IMG/VR virus record: IMGVR_UViG_3300030382_000696
Span: 12,022 to 33,644 of that record
From: a virus
DNA length: 21,623 nt
Direction: 5' to 3' (one strand)
This document shows positions 6,788 to 16,311 of the stretch, one piece after another. Under the pieces are notes generated by a model. The model did not search any database and was not told where the DNA came from. It saw only the letters and a list, made by a program, of their open reading frames with translations. The translations under genes were made by a program, and so were the position numbers. The number at the start of each line of letters is the position of its first letter. The first letter of the stretch is position 1.

Positions 6788-7536
6788 TACTTCACATCCA
6801 GTGAAGCCACAGCATGTACTTTATTAGCTGCTGCTACGATGTAGTCAATACGATCAACAGCAGCTCCAGTGGTTGTTAGCGTTGGTGCAGTCCCACCTGG
6901 GAAATCCCAGTCAGCATGGAAGGCAAGAGTTCTTGACCCTGTACCATCCTGTGTGACAAAGATAGAACCGCTTTGACCTGCAACCTGGTTAGATGGTTGT
7001 CCAAGAGTACGATTACCAGCTAGGGTTACACTATAGTTATTACTAGAGTTAAAATCAATAGCAATAGTAGCTCCATCTGTCAAAGCTGTGATAGTACCAC
7101 GTTGAGCGCCTCCCCAGGTTTGATCAGTAGCTAGTACTGCATCACCTACACCCTTAGCATTTAGCTGTGTTTGGATGTTAGACGTAACTCCATCTGTATA
7201 GTTTAGTTCAGCTGTAGTAGATGTTACCCCGTCTAAAAGGTTCAGTTCAGCTGTAGTAGATGTTACTCCATCTAATACACCTACTTCTGTTGCAGTTAGT
7301 AGGGCTAGTGCTGTAGCTGCTCCTGTTTGGCAGCTAGATAGTGCTGTTAGATCAGCATCAGAAGCCTGTTTACCAGTAACATCTGCTGCTGTAGCCAGAG
7401 GCACACCTCCAGCTGTACTACCGTCATGTACGACAGCTGTCTTCTTATCTGTATCTACAGTGACTTCACCAACTGCTCCTGTGAAGCTACTGTGTTGAGA
7501 GGTAGTACCCCTTCTTAGTTGTAATTTTTTAGCCAT
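6787..7536 (-). CDS. 249-aa second tail-fibre-like protein with Mtd-like N-terminal domain
   Basis: The N-terminal 45 residues, MAKKLQLRRGTTSQHSSFTG through a VGEVTVDTDKKTAVVHDGST segment, match the short domain found at the start of many phage tail fibres and of the Bordetella phage major tropism determinant. Residues about 79-125 contain two to three copies of a 13-residue repeat (DGVTSTTAELNLL). The C-terminal half is beta-rich, with WGGAQRGTITALTDGATIAI and GRTL/FHADWDFPGG-type sequence, and may form a trimeric fibre or knob. It overlaps both fibre-region neighbours by TAATG. It is likely assembled with the T7-type fibre as an attached tip, as inference. Confidence 0.83.
   Translation of the reverse strand: MAKKLQLRRGTTSQHSSFTGAVGEVTVDTDKKTAVVHDGSTAGGVPLATAADVTGKQASDADLTALSSCQTGAATALALLTATEVGVLDGVTSTTAELNLLDGVTSTTAELNYTDGVTSNIQTQLNAKGVGDAVLATDQTWGGAQRGTITALTDGATIAIDFNSSNNYSVTLAGNRTLGQPSNQVAGQSGSIFVTQDGTGSRTLAFHADWDFPGGTAPTLTTTGAAVDRIDYIVAAANKVHAVASLDVK
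7205..7282. repeat. 39-bp direct repeat, two units, coding for 13-aa fibre repeats
   Basis: Two copies starting at 7205 and 7244 share AGTTCAGCTGTAGTAGATGT and continue nearly identical through the unit. They encode DGVTSTTAELN repeats in the second fibre protein. A third, more diverged unit precedes them at protein level (DGVTSN). The near identity at DNA level suggests recent duplication or gene conversion. Confidence 0.8.
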
Positions 7537-9257
7537 TAGAGAGTTCCGAAGTCAATTTGTAAATTTGTACCACTGACAGTTCCTACTTCAGTGAGATTCT
7601 TATCGTTGCAGTCCAGTGCTGCATATAGTTCTGGGGTCTGGTCTTCTATTAAATTAGAGATACCAGTTGTAAGTGAGACCCAAGCACTGCTGTTATAGTA
7701 CTTTAAAATGTTAGCTGTTGAATCATACCAAAGATCTCCCTCATCCAAAGAAGATGAAGGTGCACTTGATGCAACTCTGTAAATATCAGAGAATGAGTTA
7801 ATATCATTAATGTTAGTAGCAACTGTAGTAATATCACTTCCTACCGTTTCAGTCGTTACACTCTCTGTAACTAGACCTAAGTCTTCTGCATAAGTAAGAT
7901 CACCTGCAACAATATTAACGTTAGCAATGTTATTAGCTACAGTAGTTACGTTAGCAGTTGAAGCTAGTTCTCTGTGGAAAGTATAGGTATGTAGGGTACT
8001 TGTAGTCTCTACTAGCATGCCGTTTCCAGCAATATAAGTAGTGCTATTAGCTAGACCGTTGATCGTGACAGTAGCGTTATTACCTACGTTACCGTTAGCG
8101 ATAGTGATTACTCCGCTACCGTTAGATGTTTGGTTACTAGCTAAAGCTTTAATACTAATCAGAGTACCAGTATTATCCTCAGGATCAGGGTTAGCATTAG
8201 GGAAAGAGGTCTCATTAGCAATAGGTACGAAAGCACCAAAATCTTCAACTAAAGTATCGATCCTAGAGTCAACAGCTTTTGCAGTTGGAATCAGTGTTTC
8301 ACTGTCTGACCAAGTCTCAGATCCTAACAGTACAGCAGCTGGATCAAGATGATTGAACTCTACTGCACTATTCTGTATAGCAGCTGTTCCTGTAACATTA
8401 CCTGAACCATCGAATCCTGCAGATGTATAAACTACATCACCAGTCATACCAATGGTTTTGGTTGCACTCAGCTTAGTAGCTTCATCCGCTGTTCCTGCTG
8501 TAGTAGCTTTACCTGATGTATCCTGGTTACCACCAGTGTTAACCCCTGGTAGGTTGATGTTAGCAGAACCATCAAAGGATACACCTCCAATAGTCCTAGC
8601 TGTAGTCAGTGTAGCTGCACTACCTGACGTATTCTGGTTACCAGTAGCATTGACTCCTGGTAGAGCAATATTAGCACTACCGTCAAAAGCTACCCCACCA
8701 ATAGTCTTTGAGGCAGCTAGTTTAGTAGCAGTATCAGCGTTACCTGTTAGGTCGCCTGTAACATCACCCGTGACATCACCCGTGACATCACCCGTGACAT
8801 CACCGGTTAAATCACCAGTAACGTCACCAGTCAATGCCTGACCAGTATGGAATGTGATAAGACCAGTCATAGTACCACCGGTCTTATCTAACTTACCATC
8901 TACAGTAGCAGCCCTATTCTCAGACTCCTGTGTAACATATAGGTTCTGTGTGAAGTTATCGTTCAAGTCAGAAGATCTAATGGCTGAACCCGCATAGAAG
9001 GTTGAAGCCATTGTTTCTGCAGAAGTATCTCTATAGATATGAATATTGTTTGTTCCTGAGACTGGTACTTGACCAGACACAAACTGAATTGATGTAACAG
9101 TAGGGAAGGTGTAATGTGTTGTTTCTGTTTTTGTAGCCCAAGCACCATTCTCGTAGACTTTAACTACGACGTCTGCTTTCTTTAAATATGGGAATGTGAA
9201 GTCGAAGGTAGTGACTTGATTGCCAGTACCATTCTTATAATGTTCAGTTGTAGCCAT
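7536..9257 (-). CDS. T7-type tail fibre protein (gp17-like)
   Basis: Residues 1-115 resemble the T7 gp17 N-terminal particle-attachment domain: an early TGNQVTTFDFTFPYLKKADV, then NIHIYRDTSAET, STFYAGSAIRSSDLNDNFTQNLYV. This domain fixes the fibre to the tail. From residue 125 the protein becomes modular: KTGGTMTGLITF, a run of TGDV/TGDL repeats (142-172), and two to three about 40-residue repeats around TIGGVAFDGSANIALPGVN. The remainder is Thr/Asn-rich and ends with a DEGDLWYDSTANILKYYNSS segment common in marine phage fibres. The gene starts 4 bases after the gp16-like gene, as gene 17 follows gene 16 in T7. The distal part differs from T7, as expected for a host-range protein. Confidence 0.92.
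   Translation of the reverse strand: MATTEHYKNGTGNQVTTFDFTFPYLKKADVVVKVYENGAWATKTETTHYTFPTVTSIQFVSGQVPVSGTNNIHIYRDTSAETMASTFYAGSAIRSSDLNDNFTQNLYVTQESENRAATVDGKLDKTGGTMTGLITFHTGQALTGDVTGDLTGDVTGDVTGDVTGDVTGDLTGNADTATKLAASKTIGGVAFDGSANIALPGVNATGNQNTSGSAATLTTARTIGGVSFDGSANINLPGVNTGGNQDTSGKATTAGTADEATKLSATKTIGMTGDVVYTSAGFDGSGNVTGTAAIQNSAVEFNHLDPAAVLLGSETWSDSETLIPTAKAVDSRIDTLVEDFGAFVPIANETSFPNANPDPEDNTGTLISIKALASNQTSNGSGVITIANGNVGNNATVTINGLANSTTYIAGNGMLVETTSTLHTYTFHRELASTANVTTVANNIANVNIVAGDLTYAEDLGLVTESVTTETVGSDITTVATNINDINSFSDIYRVASSAPSSSLDEGDLWYDSTANILKYYNSSAWVSLTTGISNLIEDQTPELYAALDCNDKNLTEVGTVSGTNLQIDFGTL
8749..8832. repeat. 12-bp tandem repeat, seven units, in the tail fibre gene
   Basis: Seven 12-base units run in frame; three consecutive units from 8761 to 8796 are identical (ACATCACCCGTG on the plus strand). 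They encode TGDV or TGDL steps in the fibre shaft. Exact identity of neighbouring units makes slippage likely, which would change shaft length by 4 residues per unit. Confidence 0.9.
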
Positions 9258-9261
9258 AATG

Positions 9262-12200
9262 TTAATTCAACTTCAGTAGTTGATCCATTTGCGATTGTGT
9301 TTGGGCGGCTCCTTGTGTATCTTGTTCTTGTAATTGCTTATTTCTATACTTTCTGAGTATACTCATGTCAGCATAGTTACTGTTTTCCTGTTCTAAGGCT
9401 TTCCAAGCGATGTTAAATGCATCATTATGCATCTTATTCAGCTGTTGATGTATATAAGTCTTGTTGATTGGAAACTCTTTCTGCATCATGTTGCCCCTGG
9501 CATTCTTATACTGATGCATAAACTTACCAGCTTTATCCTGTTCCATCAGGTTTATCACTTGTTCTTGTAATCCAGCGTGTTGTGCTACCCAATTGTTAAT
9601 CCAGTAACGTTCTGATGGTGTTAGAGGTTGTCCAGTAAACCGATTAGTTCTAAGAGTATTTAAATTATCCCAGCCTGTACCAATTAACCACTCTCTCCAA
9701 GGTTCATGTCCTCCGTTATTCCTGAAGAACGGCATCATAGCATTAGCAGCTGCAGTTAAAGGTTCAGTATAGTTGATAGGTTTACCTGTATAGACATCTA
9801 GTTGATCCTTCAGGTAGTCATTACCGTGAAATAGAAACTTACTGTAATTCAGATGATAGTCTTCTATCTCATTCCTCACATCTTTTAGCTGTGGAGTGAT
9901 AGCTTTGTTTAGTATACTACGGGCACCAGACCAGTAGAATGGTACCAATGGGTCTGTCCACCCTGCAGTGAACCGTTTGATCTGTGTCTGATCCCCACCA
10001 AGTAAACCTGCAAGAGGTCTTAATCCACTAAGGAATGTTTGATTAGTTACATTCATAGTTAAAGCGTGCCAAACCTTCTGGAATCTTTCCTCAGTGATAG
10101 ATGAATCCACACGTTCTGCGTTATACACAGTATCTGCTACTAGGGATAGTATCTGTTGGAATGGTTCTAAACCTTGGTAGCTATACCAAGTACCGTTAAG
10201 ACGGATACTGTTAGGTTTCCAACCTATTCTCTTCATGTCATCCCTTTCATCTTTCTTATGAGATCCATTACCTGTTAGGTTACCGTTGATAGCCATGAAT
10301 CCCGCACCCATTACAATAGATGCACCCATCATTTGACGTCCACGGTATTCATTCTTTAATGTTTGGAATGCTTCTGCACTGACTTCATTGATTCCATGTG
10401 CTTTTAAAGCCTCTGCTACTTGTTCTGGTGTACTAGCTCTAAATACCTTCCTTGCCCTACCCATTGATAGCCCTAAAGCGCTAGCTGGGTTATACGTCCA
10501 AGCTACCTCCAGACCGTTGAGTCCAGTTCTAGGGAACATGAATAGTGGCTTCAGTGCAGGTACAATATCAATCATACCTTCAAGACGCTTAACTACATCA
10601 TTATCTATATTAAGAGCAATCTCACTAGCTGCATGTTTAGCAGCAGTATCAGTTAGAAGTCCTGTTTCATCAAAAGCATTAGCATATAACTGTCGTTGTA
10701 GTTGAGCGAAGTCATCTTGTTTAATCACACCATTAGTAGATTTTAATAGTGTATCATAAGCTTGAGCTCTAACAGAACCACTAGCCATCATTGAGTTCGT
10801 AAACCCATCAATAGCGTGCATTGCATTAACACCAAACCTGGTTACAGCTAAATTGTTATACCATGATGTAGCTCTAGCTAAGTTCAGTAATCCAATCTTA
10901 GCTGCTCTTTCTGCTTTTACTGATAAGCCTCCCCTCTCATACTCCATACGCCAAGCTTCAGCCATACTATCTAAGACTTCAAAGTTATCAGTCTGAGCAA
11001 ACTTAATATCAGACCTACCTCTAAGCATAGCTTGTTCAGGGTTTCTAACTACGTAGTCCCACTCTTGACCCATATGTTTGAGGGCACGTTGGAAGTTCTC
11101 AACGATACCACCATAGGTATACAGTGCTCGTTTGAAGTCAGCTTGTCTAGAACCACTCCATGCTGAACCTGCTAATGCAGATATAGGTTTACCAATAGTT
11201 AGGATAGTGTTACCAGTAAATGCACGTATTGGTGCAAGTCCATTCAGTAAACTGTTGTATCTAACTCCTTGCAATCCTTTAGCTACTAAGCTAGGTGTAC
11301 TAGGATCTAAATCAATGAAAGCTTTACGTAGACTAATGTTCTTCTCAGCCCACCTATGTAGCTTAGCAAGATCATCTACTTTCCCGTTAGTCATATCAAA
11401 TGCCTTCGTAAAAGCATTAAGATACATTGGGTTCTCTCTACCAATTTGCTTAAGTGTGTTAACTACTTCAGCTGCTTGCTCAGTCTCTTTCAGAAGTCCT
11501 TCGTTAAAACCTTCGATCAGTTCTTTCAGCTTCTCTGTCACTCTAGGACTCTTATCCTTTGCCATATCTAGGAGCTTACCTTGGTATCCCCATAGATATC
11601 TGTTAGCACGAGTCTCTTTAGCAACTACTGCTAAGTTATTTAGCATGTTATCGTGTTGCCTAGTAACATCGAGTGTTTCACTTAAAACGTCAGCAGCTCT
11701 AGCAGAGTCAGCTACAGTATCAGCTGCTTGCTGTGTTGCTAGTGCTGAAGCTCTGATCTTATTAGGATCATACATCTCATCAAATACAGTCCTAAAAGCT
11801 TGGGAGTATTCAATGAAGTCTTCATCACTAAGGAACTTCTGACCTAAGGTTACCTTGTTCTTAATCCTATTCATCTTCTCTGCTAAAGCCTTTGTATCCA
11901 TGTTATAGATCTCAGCTACTTTAGCATCTACTGCTTCTTTTAAATCATCAGGTGTGGCTTTCCATTTACCTTCAATCAACCATTCCACATTCTTTGAAGG
12001 TGTCATGGCTGCAGTGATCTCTTCTAATACCTGACCACGTTCTGTACCTGTAGCAGCTGTAGCTAGTCTTCTCATACCTTTAGTAGGTAGTACAGCTCTA
12101 GCACGTCCGTTAGTAGTGTTGACATCATGTAGTATTCTATGGTGATCTACCATAGCTCCTAGTGTATCTCCTTGGGTGTTAGTTACTGCGCGTGCGCTGT

Positions 12201-13416
12201 CCTCTGCAGGATCATGTATGATTGGATCATATTCACCTTGATTGGTTTGCATACGTTCAACAGCTTCATCAGTCAGTGAGTTAGCACGAGCATTAGCAGC
12301 TTCATCAATGTTCCGTGAAAGAGCATCATCAAATGGCATCTCATCAACTTCGATACGTCCACGTTCTGTGACTAGTTCAGCTAACCGTAGTTCATCTGCT
12401 TCACCTAGTTCATCAAGTAGACCGAGTTGATTAATCTGTTCATCTATCTCTTTGATAGCAGGGCTAGTGGTTTGCTGTACAATGTTATCAGCAGCTTTAG
12501 TTAACTGCTCTACTCCTTCAGCATTCTTAGGTATAGCAATTAGACCTGGATCCCATTGTATTTGTGTTCCAGGTTTAACACCTCCTTTCAGTAGTTCATG
12601 CTTCTCAATGTCGTGTTTATGAATCCACGATGCTGCAAACTTATTCTTCTTAGGACGGTTCTTAAAGAAGGTCCTTAGTGCAAAGACACCAGAGATTAAC
12701 TCCCCAGCTCCAGCAAACCCTGCGTTCTCCATAAGGTTGTACCAGCGTCTTTCGTCTGGTCCAGCACCTTCTCTTGTAGCCCAAGGTATGTTCCATCCAA
12801 AGGCATCATTCAGTGCTTTAGCTGCGTTCTCATCTTCAGCAGATGTAGAGGCAGCAACAATAGCTGTGTCAAGACCTATACGTGCTGCTACAGCTCCTGT
12901 AGTTTTAACTGCTGTAGGTAAAGCTGCCGCAAATGGTGCAGCAGCTAACCTAGGTACAATAGCTTGTGGTGCAAGTATGGTAGGCAGTACTACACCAGAT
13001 AACTTACGAATTGTGTGGTTGATTGGGTTAGCGGATTCAGGGTTCTTCTCGTGCCAGAATGGTTTAACATACTGTTCAATTACACCTGACTGTCCGTGTA
13101 AAGCAACGTTCTCTGCCATGCCTGCTAGGCCAACAGCAGTATCACCTAGACCCTGCAACACTGCAATTTTCTGATCTAGTGACTCCTGTTTGTGCTCAAT
13201 GAGATCACCTAAGAATGATTTATCTTCCTGTTCTACTTGGTCTAAGCCTGCTTGTGCAGCTTCAGAAGCACCAGGTACAAAGGTTGGCCCTTGCTTACCC
13301 GCTGCTTCTGGATCTATCTGTGAGATTAATTCTTCTTGTTGGGCTAGTTGCTCTTGTTGAGCTACATACCTATCTTCTTCTAACTCTTGTGCTGAGTCTG
13401 CAAGTGTATATGTCAT
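9262..13416 (-). CDS. 1384-aa internal virion protein (T7 gp16 position), DNA-ejection protein
   Basis: Length and position match T7 gp16 (1318 aa), the large core protein that crosses the cell envelope and helps pull DNA in. The N-terminus is a Gln/Glu-rich helical stretch (AQQEQLAQQEELISQI). Residues about 139-190 form a long Ala/Val/Pro-rich hydrophobic segment (GVVLPTILAPQAIVPRLAAA) that may insert in membrane. The middle is highly helical. Around residues 980-1100 there are GLNGLEVAWTYNPASALGLS and GASIVMGAGFMAINGNL segments. I see no lytic transglycosylase signature at the N-terminus, where T7 gp16 carries one; that activity appears to sit in the preceding protein. The ATG directly abuts the stop of the gp15-like gene. 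Confidence 0.88.
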   Translation of the reverse strand: MTYTLADSAQELEEDRYVAQQEQLAQQEELISQIDPEAAGKQGPTFVPGASEAAQAGLDQVEQEDKSFLGDLIEHKQESLDQKIAVLQGLGDTAVGLAGMAENVALHGQSGVIEQYVKPFWHEKNPESANPINHTIRKLSGVVLPTILAPQAIVPRLAAAPFAAALPTAVKTTGAVAARIGLDTAIVAASTSAEDENAAKALNDAFGWNIPWATREGAGPDERRWYNLMENAGFAGAGELISGVFALRTFFKNRPKKNKFAASWIHKHDIEKHELLKGGVKPGTQIQWDPGLIAIPKNAEGVEQLTKAADNIVQQTTSPAIKEIDEQINQLGLLDELGEADELRLAELVTERGRIEVDEMPFDDALSRNIDEAANARANSLTDEAVERMQTNQGEYDPIIHDPAEDSARAVTNTQGDTLGAMVDHHRILHDVNTTNGRARAVLPTKGMRRLATAATGTERGQVLEEITAAMTPSKNVEWLIEGKWKATPDDLKEAVDAKVAEIYNMDTKALAEKMNRIKNKVTLGQKFLSDEDFIEYSQAFRTVFDEMYDPNKIRASALATQQAADTVADSARAADVLSETLDVTRQHDNMLNNLAVVAKETRANRYLWGYQGKLLDMAKDKSPRVTEKLKELIEGFNEGLLKETEQAAEVVNTLKQIGRENPMYLNAFTKAFDMTNGKVDDLAKLHRWAEKNISLRKAFIDLDPSTPSLVAKGLQGVRYNSLLNGLAPIRAFTGNTILTIGKPISALAGSAWSGSRQADFKRALYTYGGIVENFQRALKHMGQEWDYVVRNPEQAMLRGRSDIKFAQTDNFEVLDSMAEAWRMEYERGGLSVKAERAAKIGLLNLARATSWYNNLAVTRFGVNAMHAIDGFTNSMMASGSVRAQAYDTLLKSTNGVIKQDDFAQLQRQLYANAFDETGLLTDTAAKHAASEIALNIDNDVVKRLEGMIDIVPALKPLFMFPRTGLNGLEVAWTYNPASALGLSMGRARKVFRASTPEQVAEALKAHGINEVSAEAFQTLKNEYRGRQMMGASIVMGAGFMAINGNLTGNGSHKKDERDDMKRIGWKPNSIRLNGTWYSYQGLEPFQQILSLVADTVYNAERVDSSITEERFQKVWHALTMNVTNQTFLSGLRPLAGLLGGDQTQIKRFTAGWTDPLVPFYWSGARSILNKAITPQLKDVRNEIEDYHLNYSKFLFHGNDYLKDQLDVYTGKPINYTEPLTAAANAMMPFFRNNGGHEPWREWLIGTGWDNLNTLRTNRFTGQPLTPSERYWINNWVAQHAGLQEQVINLMEQDKAGKFMHQYKNARGNMMQKEFPINKTYIHQQLNKMHNDAFNIAWKALEQENSNYADMSILRKYRNKQLQEQDTQGAAQTQSQMDQLLKLN

Positions 13417-16311
13417 TTATAAGAACCCCCAGAATTTCTTAGGAGTGATGTTCATCATACCTGGATCTGGTTTTGTAGGCACAGTACCCCACCCTCGTTT
13501 GTTGTATACGCCTAAGCGTTGTTGGTAGAATTGTTTCAAAGCTTCTGCTGTTTTACCTCCTTGACCATAGAAACTAGATCTAGTACCTACTCGGCCTTGG
13601 TTATCAGGTCCGATTAGATTAGGGAATGAAGCCCATGTTGGTGCTAGTTTATCAATGTATTCATCTGTTAACCCATTTGCTCTCAAAGCTTCAGCGGTTA
13701 CACCCATATTATTTAAAGCAGCTTGAGCCATTGCATCCTGGCTTTCAGCGTTAAAGTAAGCTTTAGTTGGATCTAAACCAGCTTGCTTGGCATAGTTGAG
13801 TGCTTCTTTGTATTGATAAGCTCCCATAACTGCTGAACCTGTCTTAGCAGTATAACCATCATCCATGAACTTTGTCTGCCAATCATACATGGTACTTATA
13901 TCCCTCATTCCAAAATCTGTTGGATAACCTGCAGGTTTCTGGAAACCAGCCCAAGTGTTATAACCATCTTTACTGAATGTACCTTCAGCAAATCTAATAG
14001 TATCTTGCAATGCTAATTCTTCAGGGCTATATTTTGATGAATCATAATCTCTAAATCCAGTAGCGTCAGTACTAGTAGTGGTGGCTGACATACTATTTAA
14101 ACCAAGTGCAGACTGTACTGCTGGTCTCACGATTGGCTGGACCCTACCTTGAATAAGATCTCTACCTGTATATGAAGTATCAGTATAGGTAACACCACGT
14201 TGCCAGGCATCTACCATCTCTTGTCTTGTTGTAATACCACTGTCGATGCCTGGATCTTTACCAGTTGCTGCCCACAATGCTGCCTTAAGAACCTGACCTC
14301 TTGATACGTGCCGATCATATTTTTTAATTTCATTTGTCATGGCGACAATTTTAGGATGGTTTGTATACACATCTATGTCTGAGTTCATTAAAGGTCTGTT
14401 TGTGGTTTTCTGGTAGTTACTTAACTTTTGCCATGTATCTATAAGGGTGGTATTGAATTTCTGATTCTTTTCAAGCACTTCTTTGAAGCCGCTTTCGCTT
14501 CCGGTAAGGAAAGCATTGCGATCAACTGTCTCCCTAAATGATTTGTTGAACTCAGACGTACCTTGCTCTCTATGTTTTACACTTTCCCGAGTTAAGGTAC
14601 CTGTTAGCCCTGACCCCTCTATACCCCATTTCTGTTTGTCAACAGCTATGGCTGCTGCTTCTTTAAAATAATCAGTTATGTTCTCTTCAAAGTCAGGTGC
14701 CTCCCTGGCGAATCTTGCCAATTCCCTAAAAGTATCACGCCTTACTTCTTCTGTAATCTCAGGAGCTATTTCAACACCACCAGTATACTTTGGCCATTTT
14801 TCTTTAGCGCCGGCTTCAATAGCTGTATTCACCATAGATCTCTGCGACTCCATAGGTAACTGATAGTCAGGAAGCTTGGCTTGTTCTCCAGCTCTGTTTG
14901 GCTGCCCTGCTGCTCTTGCCTTAAGAGCTTTCTCCACCTTTGGAGTTAGGGGTCTACCACTTTCGCGAACTGCCGCAAGCGCTTGCTGCGCTTGCTCCCT
15001 TTCCATATTACCGATTTCTCGCACACGTTGATCTTCCTGCAGAGCCATGCCGCGGTTATGTTGTATAGTGGTATTCTGTTCTGCTTTTACTTTATCGCGG
15101 GTAGCTTCATCAATAAGTCTTAAGACTGAAGTCCTCTTAGTGGGATCTGCTGCAGCTGTGCCTGGGTTTTGTTTCGACAATAGGAGTCCCCACTCTCTAA
15201 GGTGATTACTACTAATAGCAGGATCATCTTTAGTGATTTCTATAATGTGTGCTACAGTTGCAACCATATCACCTTGAAAGTGTGCTGACCATGTATCAGT
15301 GAAGGCTACAAGGCCTTTTCCTGGTGGCAGGCCTTCGTATTCCCCTGTACCTGCTGCAATCTTACTTATATGATGAATCCCTATTTGGTTGAACTCTGCT
15401 CTTGCAGCCTTCTTATGGTTTGGCAGCGCCTCCGCAGCCATCTTATTATTAAACTTACCATTTGACTTCCTCAACCAAGCTTGCGATTCTGGAGTCAGTT
15501 TATCTAGATAACCTTCAGGGAGATTCTCCTTAGTAAGTCTATTTACTGAATTACTTACGGCTCTCTGGTAACCACGCCAGTCAGAACCATATGTATGTGA
15601 TTGTACATTAGTAGCTGTTTCGTATTGTGCATTTCTACTTGCTGTAGCTATAGCGTTAGACTGCCAAGCCTGTTGTATCTTACCGTCACCACTTGACCAT
15701 AAATTTAAAGCATCTACGGTACTTCTGACTTCTTCCGGTGTTCCGCCTGGATTAAGTCTGATTCCTAGTGCTTGCTTGAATTCTGCTTGAGTAGCAGCTG
15801 ATGAATTCGCTACAGCATCAGACCCCATCATCTTGGCGATGTTTACTCCTACTGCATCCCCTTGAGCCGATACATTATTTACTGCTTCCACTCCTGCCGC
15901 GGACTTAGCTGCAGCGGTCTCCGCCATCATGCCAGCACCGACCTGCACTAAGCTTAGGATGTGAGGTAGAGCTTTCTGTAGTACACTAGGTTCTGCCTCC
16001 TTCTGAGCTTCTTTAGCGTGACGGCGTTGCATAGCAGCCATCTCGCCTTCAAACTGACGCTGCTCTCCTTCATAGATGGCCTTATGATTCTTTAGAAAGA
16101 ACTGATTATTGTCATCTCTATTCTGCTGCTCAACTTTGAACTTATTATTTAAAGCACTTATATACTCTTGAGCATGATTTGCTTTAGTTTGAGCAGTTAA
16201 CTGAATATTCTGTACCTTCTCATTTGCGATCCGTAGATCTTCATTTACTTCTGTACTGATAGGGAGTATATTATAAGAACCATAATTACCCCCTTTCGCA
16301 TAACTCTTCAT
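13417..16311 (-). CDS. 964-aa internal virion protein (T7 gp15 position) with C-terminal lambda R-like lytic transglycosylase domain
   Basis: Position and size fit T7 gp15 (747 aa) plus an extra domain. Residues 1-760 are helical and Gln/Lys/Ala-rich, with a small hydrophobic patch near 115-130. Residues about 767-933 resemble the lambda R (GH104) lysozyme fold: DTIRFAEGTF with the likely catalytic Glu776, then GSAVMGAYQYKEALNYAKQAGLD, FNAESQDAMAQAALNNMGVT and IDKLAPTWASFP. In lambda R the equivalent order is SEGT, GAGRYQ, SPxSQDAVAL and IWASLP. The domain would cut peptidoglycan as DNA is ejected. A GGAAG site lies upstream of ATG 16311, in a 26-base gap, one of the larger spacers in the cluster. 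Confidence 0.88.
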   Translation of the reverse strand: MKSYAKGGNYGSYNILPISTEVNEDLRIANEKVQNIQLTAQTKANHAQEYISALNNKFKVEQQNRDDNNQFFLKNHKAIYEGEQRQFEGEMAAMQRRHAKEAQKEAEPSVLQKALPHILSLVQVGAGMMAETAAAKSAAGVEAVNNVSAQGDAVGVNIAKMMGSDAVANSSAATQAEFKQALGIRLNPGGTPEEVRSTVDALNLWSSGDGKIQQAWQSNAIATASRNAQYETATNVQSHTYGSDWRGYQRAVSNSVNRLTKENLPEGYLDKLTPESQAWLRKSNGKFNNKMAAEALPNHKKAARAEFNQIGIHHISKIAAGTGEYEGLPPGKGLVAFTDTWSAHFQGDMVATVAHIIEITKDDPAISSNHLREWGLLLSKQNPGTAAADPTKRTSVLRLIDEATRDKVKAEQNTTIQHNRGMALQEDQRVREIGNMEREQAQQALAAVRESGRPLTPKVEKALKARAAGQPNRAGEQAKLPDYQLPMESQRSMVNTAIEAGAKEKWPKYTGGVEIAPEITEEVRRDTFRELARFAREAPDFEENITDYFKEAAAIAVDKQKWGIEGSGLTGTLTRESVKHREQGTSEFNKSFRETVDRNAFLTGSESGFKEVLEKNQKFNTTLIDTWQKLSNYQKTTNRPLMNSDIDVYTNHPKIVAMTNEIKKYDRHVSRGQVLKAALWAATGKDPGIDSGITTRQEMVDAWQRGVTYTDTSYTGRDLIQGRVQPIVRPAVQSALGLNSMSATTTSTDATGFRDYDSSKYSPEELALQDTIRFAEGTFSKDGYNTWAGFQKPAGYPTDFGMRDISTMYDWQTKFMDDGYTAKTGSAVMGAYQYKEALNYAKQAGLDPTKAYFNAESQDAMAQAALNNMGVTAEALRANGLTDEYIDKLAPTWASFPNLIGPDNQGRVGTRSSFYGQGGKTAEALKQFYQQRLGVYNKRGWGTVPTKPDPGMMNITPKKFWGFL

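Noticed and set aside
6787-7536. Diversity-generating retroelement target, suggested by the Mtd-like N-terminus
   Set aside because: No reverse transcriptase, template repeat or C-type lectin variable end is seen; this N-terminal domain is common in fibres without such a system.
8749-8832. CRISPR array
   Set aside because: The units are 12 bases, directly abutting with no spacers, and lie in frame within a fibre gene.
11132-11842. 236-codon open frame on the plus strand within the gp16-like gene
   Set aside because: It lies wholly antisense to a convincing 1384-aa virion gene, has a composition typical of shadow frames (Ser/Leu/Ala-rich), and no neighbours on that strand.
12737-13174. 145-codon plus-strand frame, and similar ones at 8041-8352 and 8452-8841
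   Set aside because: These are antisense shadows of the gp16-like and tail fibre genes; the last simply reads the tandem repeat in reverse.
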